Assembly (NCBI GenBank): GCA_946902985.2
Contig: OX336398.1
Location: 235,270,120 to 235,334,119 of the forward strand
Source: Meconema thalassinum
Taxonomy: Eukaryota; Arthropoda; Insecta; Orthoptera; Tettigoniidae
Direction of reading: 5' to 3'
DNA length: 64,000 nucleotides
The position numbers and the translations under genes are program-made. This document shows, in pieces, positions 61,705-64,000 of the stretch (position 1 is the stretch's first letter; each line of letters opens with the position of its first letter). A model generated the notes under the pieces. It saw only the letters and a list, made by a program, of their open reading frames with translations. It was not told the origin of the DNA and ran no database searches.

Positions 61705-64000
61705 TGTCATATTACAGACATGGCAAAGACCGCACAGTTCTGTTGCTATGACTAACGCTGCAGTAATTTGAAACCCCAGGTGTTCATTAAGACAATGGGT
61801 GATGATTATACAATATTAGCAGTCATTGGATATTACACAGGTGTTCCTTCCGGTGTCATGTTGCTGACATGGCAGAGAGCGCACAGTTCTATTGCTAACG
61901 CTGCAGTAATTTGAAACCCCAGGTGTTGATCAAGACAATGGGTGATGATCATGCAAAGTCAGCAGTAATTGGATACAACACATCAACATGGACTATATCA
62001 TAAACGTGTTGTCATAACCCGCAGAAACCTCATTTTATGATTTTACATTTTACATTTTAACATTTTACATTTTAACATTTTAGATGTTAGATTTGTTTTA
62101 ATTTTACATTTTTATATTTTTTTATATTTTACATTTTAAATTTAAGATTTTTGATTTTTAGATAGTACTTTTTTACATTTTCCTAAAAGAGTAAACTACA
62201 AGGTCACATACCTAACCTCATTAAACCTAACTTTACCAAACCTAACTTAAGCTAATCCAAAGGCTAATGCTTATACACAAAATATATAAAGTACATGCAA
62301 CTATCCTTATGCTAGTCTTACAGGTTACTGTACAACATGATCACTACCCCAAACGATTTTTTTTTCATTTTGTTGTTTACACATATGTCAATTTTCCAAT
62401 TTCCCATTTTCAGTTTTTTAAGTCAGTTTTTAGTTTTTCAATTTCATAATAAGGAAACATGAATTTTGCATTTTGATGTTTACCCATTTATTAATTTCAC
62501 AATTTCCCATTTACAGTTCTTAAAATGTCATTTTTAAGTTTTTCAATTTCATGATATAGAAACATGGATTTTCCAATTTGTTGTTTTCACATTTGTCAAT
62601 TTACCAAATTCACATTTACAGTTTTTTTAAATTTCAGATTAATGTTTTTTTTTCAATTTGTCAATATGGAAACATGGATTTTTTACAATTTGTGTTTTAC
62701 ATGTCATGCAACTATCCTTATGCTAGTCTTATAGGTTACTGTACAACATGATCACTACCCCAACCGGATATTTTATTCATTTTGTTGTTTACACATATGT
62801 CAATTTTCCAATTTCTCATTTTCAGTTTTTTTTAATGTCAGTTATAAGTTTTTCAATTTCATAATATGGAAACATGGATTTTGCATTTTGTTGTTTACAC
62901 ATTTATCAATTTCACAATTTCCCATTTACAGTTCTTAAAATGTCAGTTTAAAGTTTAAAAAATATCCAGTTGGGGTAGTGATCATGTTGTACAGTACCAT
63001 ATAAGACTAGCATAAGGGTAGTTGCATGGCATGTAAAACACAAATTGTACAAAATCCATGTTTCCATATTGACAAATTGAAAAAAAAAAACATTAATCTG
63101 AAATTTAAAAAAACTGTAAATGTGAATTTGGTAAATTGACAAATGTGAAAACAACAAATTGGAAAATCAATGTTTCTATATCATGAAATTGAAAAACTTT
63201 AAACTGACAATTTAAGAACTGTAAATGGGAAATTGTGAAATTAATAAATGTGTAAACAACAAAATGCAAAATCCATGTATCCATAATATGAAATTGAAAA
63301 ACTAAAAACTGACATTAAAAAGAACTGAAAATGGGAAATTGGAAAATTGACATATGTGTAAACAACAAAATGAAAAAAAAAATCAGTTTGGGGTAGTGAT
63401 CATGTTGTACAGTAACCTGTAAGACTAGCATAAAGATAGTTGCATGTACCTTATATACTTTGTGTATGTGCATTAGCCTTTGGATTAGCTTAAGTTAGGT
63501 TTGGTAAAGTTAGGTTTAATAAGGTTAGGTATGTGATCTTGTAGTTTACTCTTTTAGGAAAATGTAAAAAAAGTAAAATCTAAAAATCAAAAATCTTAAA
63601 TTTAAAATGTAAAATATAAAAAATAATAAAAGATGTAAAATTAAAACAAATCTAAAATCTAAAATGTTAAAATGTAAAATGTTAAAATGTAAAATGTAAA
63701 ATCTTAAAATGAGGTTTCTGCGGGTTATGACGACACGTTTATGATTTAGTCCGTGTTGATGTGTGGTATCCAATTACTGCTGACTTTGCATGATCATCAC
63801 CCATTGTCTTGATCAACACCTGGGGTTTCAAATTACTGCAGCGTTAGTCATAGCAATAGAACTGTGTGCTCTCTGCCATGTCAGCAACATGACACCGGAA
63901 GGAACACCTGTGTAATATCCAATGACTGCTAACTTTGTATAATCATCACCCATTGTCTTAATGAACACCTGGGGTTTCAAATTACTGCAGCGTTAGTCAT
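61705..64000. repeat. Giant inverted repeat, right arm leaves window
   Basis: The left arm (to about 62771) is closely mirrored by 62956-64000, with a spacer of about 184 bp. Matching landmarks: GCTGCAGTAATTTGAAACCC at 61758 and 61899 against mirrored copies near 63972 and 63830; AACCTCATTTTATG near 62030 against 63703; TGATCACTACCCCA near 62337 against 63393. The outer arm holds two tandem units of about 150 bp; the inner arm is low-complexity TTTACATTTTAACA-type sequence. Frames in it are not genes. Confidence 0.9.

Overview
This window looks like intergenic or intronic DNA from a large, repeat-rich insect genome. The case rests on many tRNA-derived SINEs, RTE-like and Jockey-like LINE relics, several mariner and hAT relics, a gypsy-type solo LTR, and a short CCTAA (insect telomere motif) array. 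A polyneopteran insect (for example an orthopteran or stick insect) is my guess, not something the sequence proves. I recognise no host protein-coding exon, rRNA or functional tRNA. Nearly all listed reading frames are transposon relics, antisense shadows or frames across tandem repeats. The only long clean frame is a coiled-coil repeat protein that runs off the left edge on the minus strand (557 to 1).

Layout. 0-8 kb: coiled-coil ORF, a SINE with a 15-bp target-site duplication (TSD), a long fold-back element, and copies of a repeat starting ACTAGCAACCCG. 8-11.7 kb: a four-level nest (element Y > W > Z > SINE2), with a separate deleted mariner also in Y. 11.8-15.4 kb: two LINE relics, each split by a SINE3, with a fold-back between them. 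16-20.5 kb: SINE4, two copies of element F, element Z, a LINE 3' end, and a second Y copy split by SINE3. 20.9-22.5 kb: two hAT-like elements back to back. 23-25 kb: a 52-bp minisatellite and a Z copy. 25.5-28.1 kb: SINE3, transposase relics, a LINE 3' end. 29-32.5 kb: a SINE3 between direct repeats, then a TTAA-flanked composite element holding a mariner-type relic, a MITE, a fold-back and a LINE fragment. 33-35.3 kb: a hAT-like element carrying two other repeats. 36.9-38.9 kb: a 26-bp minisatellite abutting a LINE that is split by a TTAA element. 40-45.6 kb: W, a SINE4 split by a solo LTR, LINE, Z and mariner relics. 46-55.5 kb: SINE3 and Z copies plus LINE relics. 55.7-57.4 kb: a mariner holding a SINE4 and a hAT-like insertion. 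58-61.4 kb: small repeats and tRNA-like sequences. 61.7 kb to the right edge: a giant inverted repeat whose right arm leaves the window.

Two signals stand out. (1) Three unrelated fold-back elements carry, in both arms and pointing outward, a motif laid out like a minimal type I hammerhead ribozyme: CUGANGA box, one extra base, stem II hairpin, GAAAC-NN-GU-H, and in two of the three a short stem I. A fourth repeat carries a single such motif. (2) The non-coding Z family (eight copies) is built from monomers of about 146 bp, each carrying a GCCGCCATNTTG-like (YY1/Pho-like) motif at nearly constant spacing, between hairpin-forming ends. Nesting, TSDs and paralogous empty sites allow a relative insertion history to be read directly.
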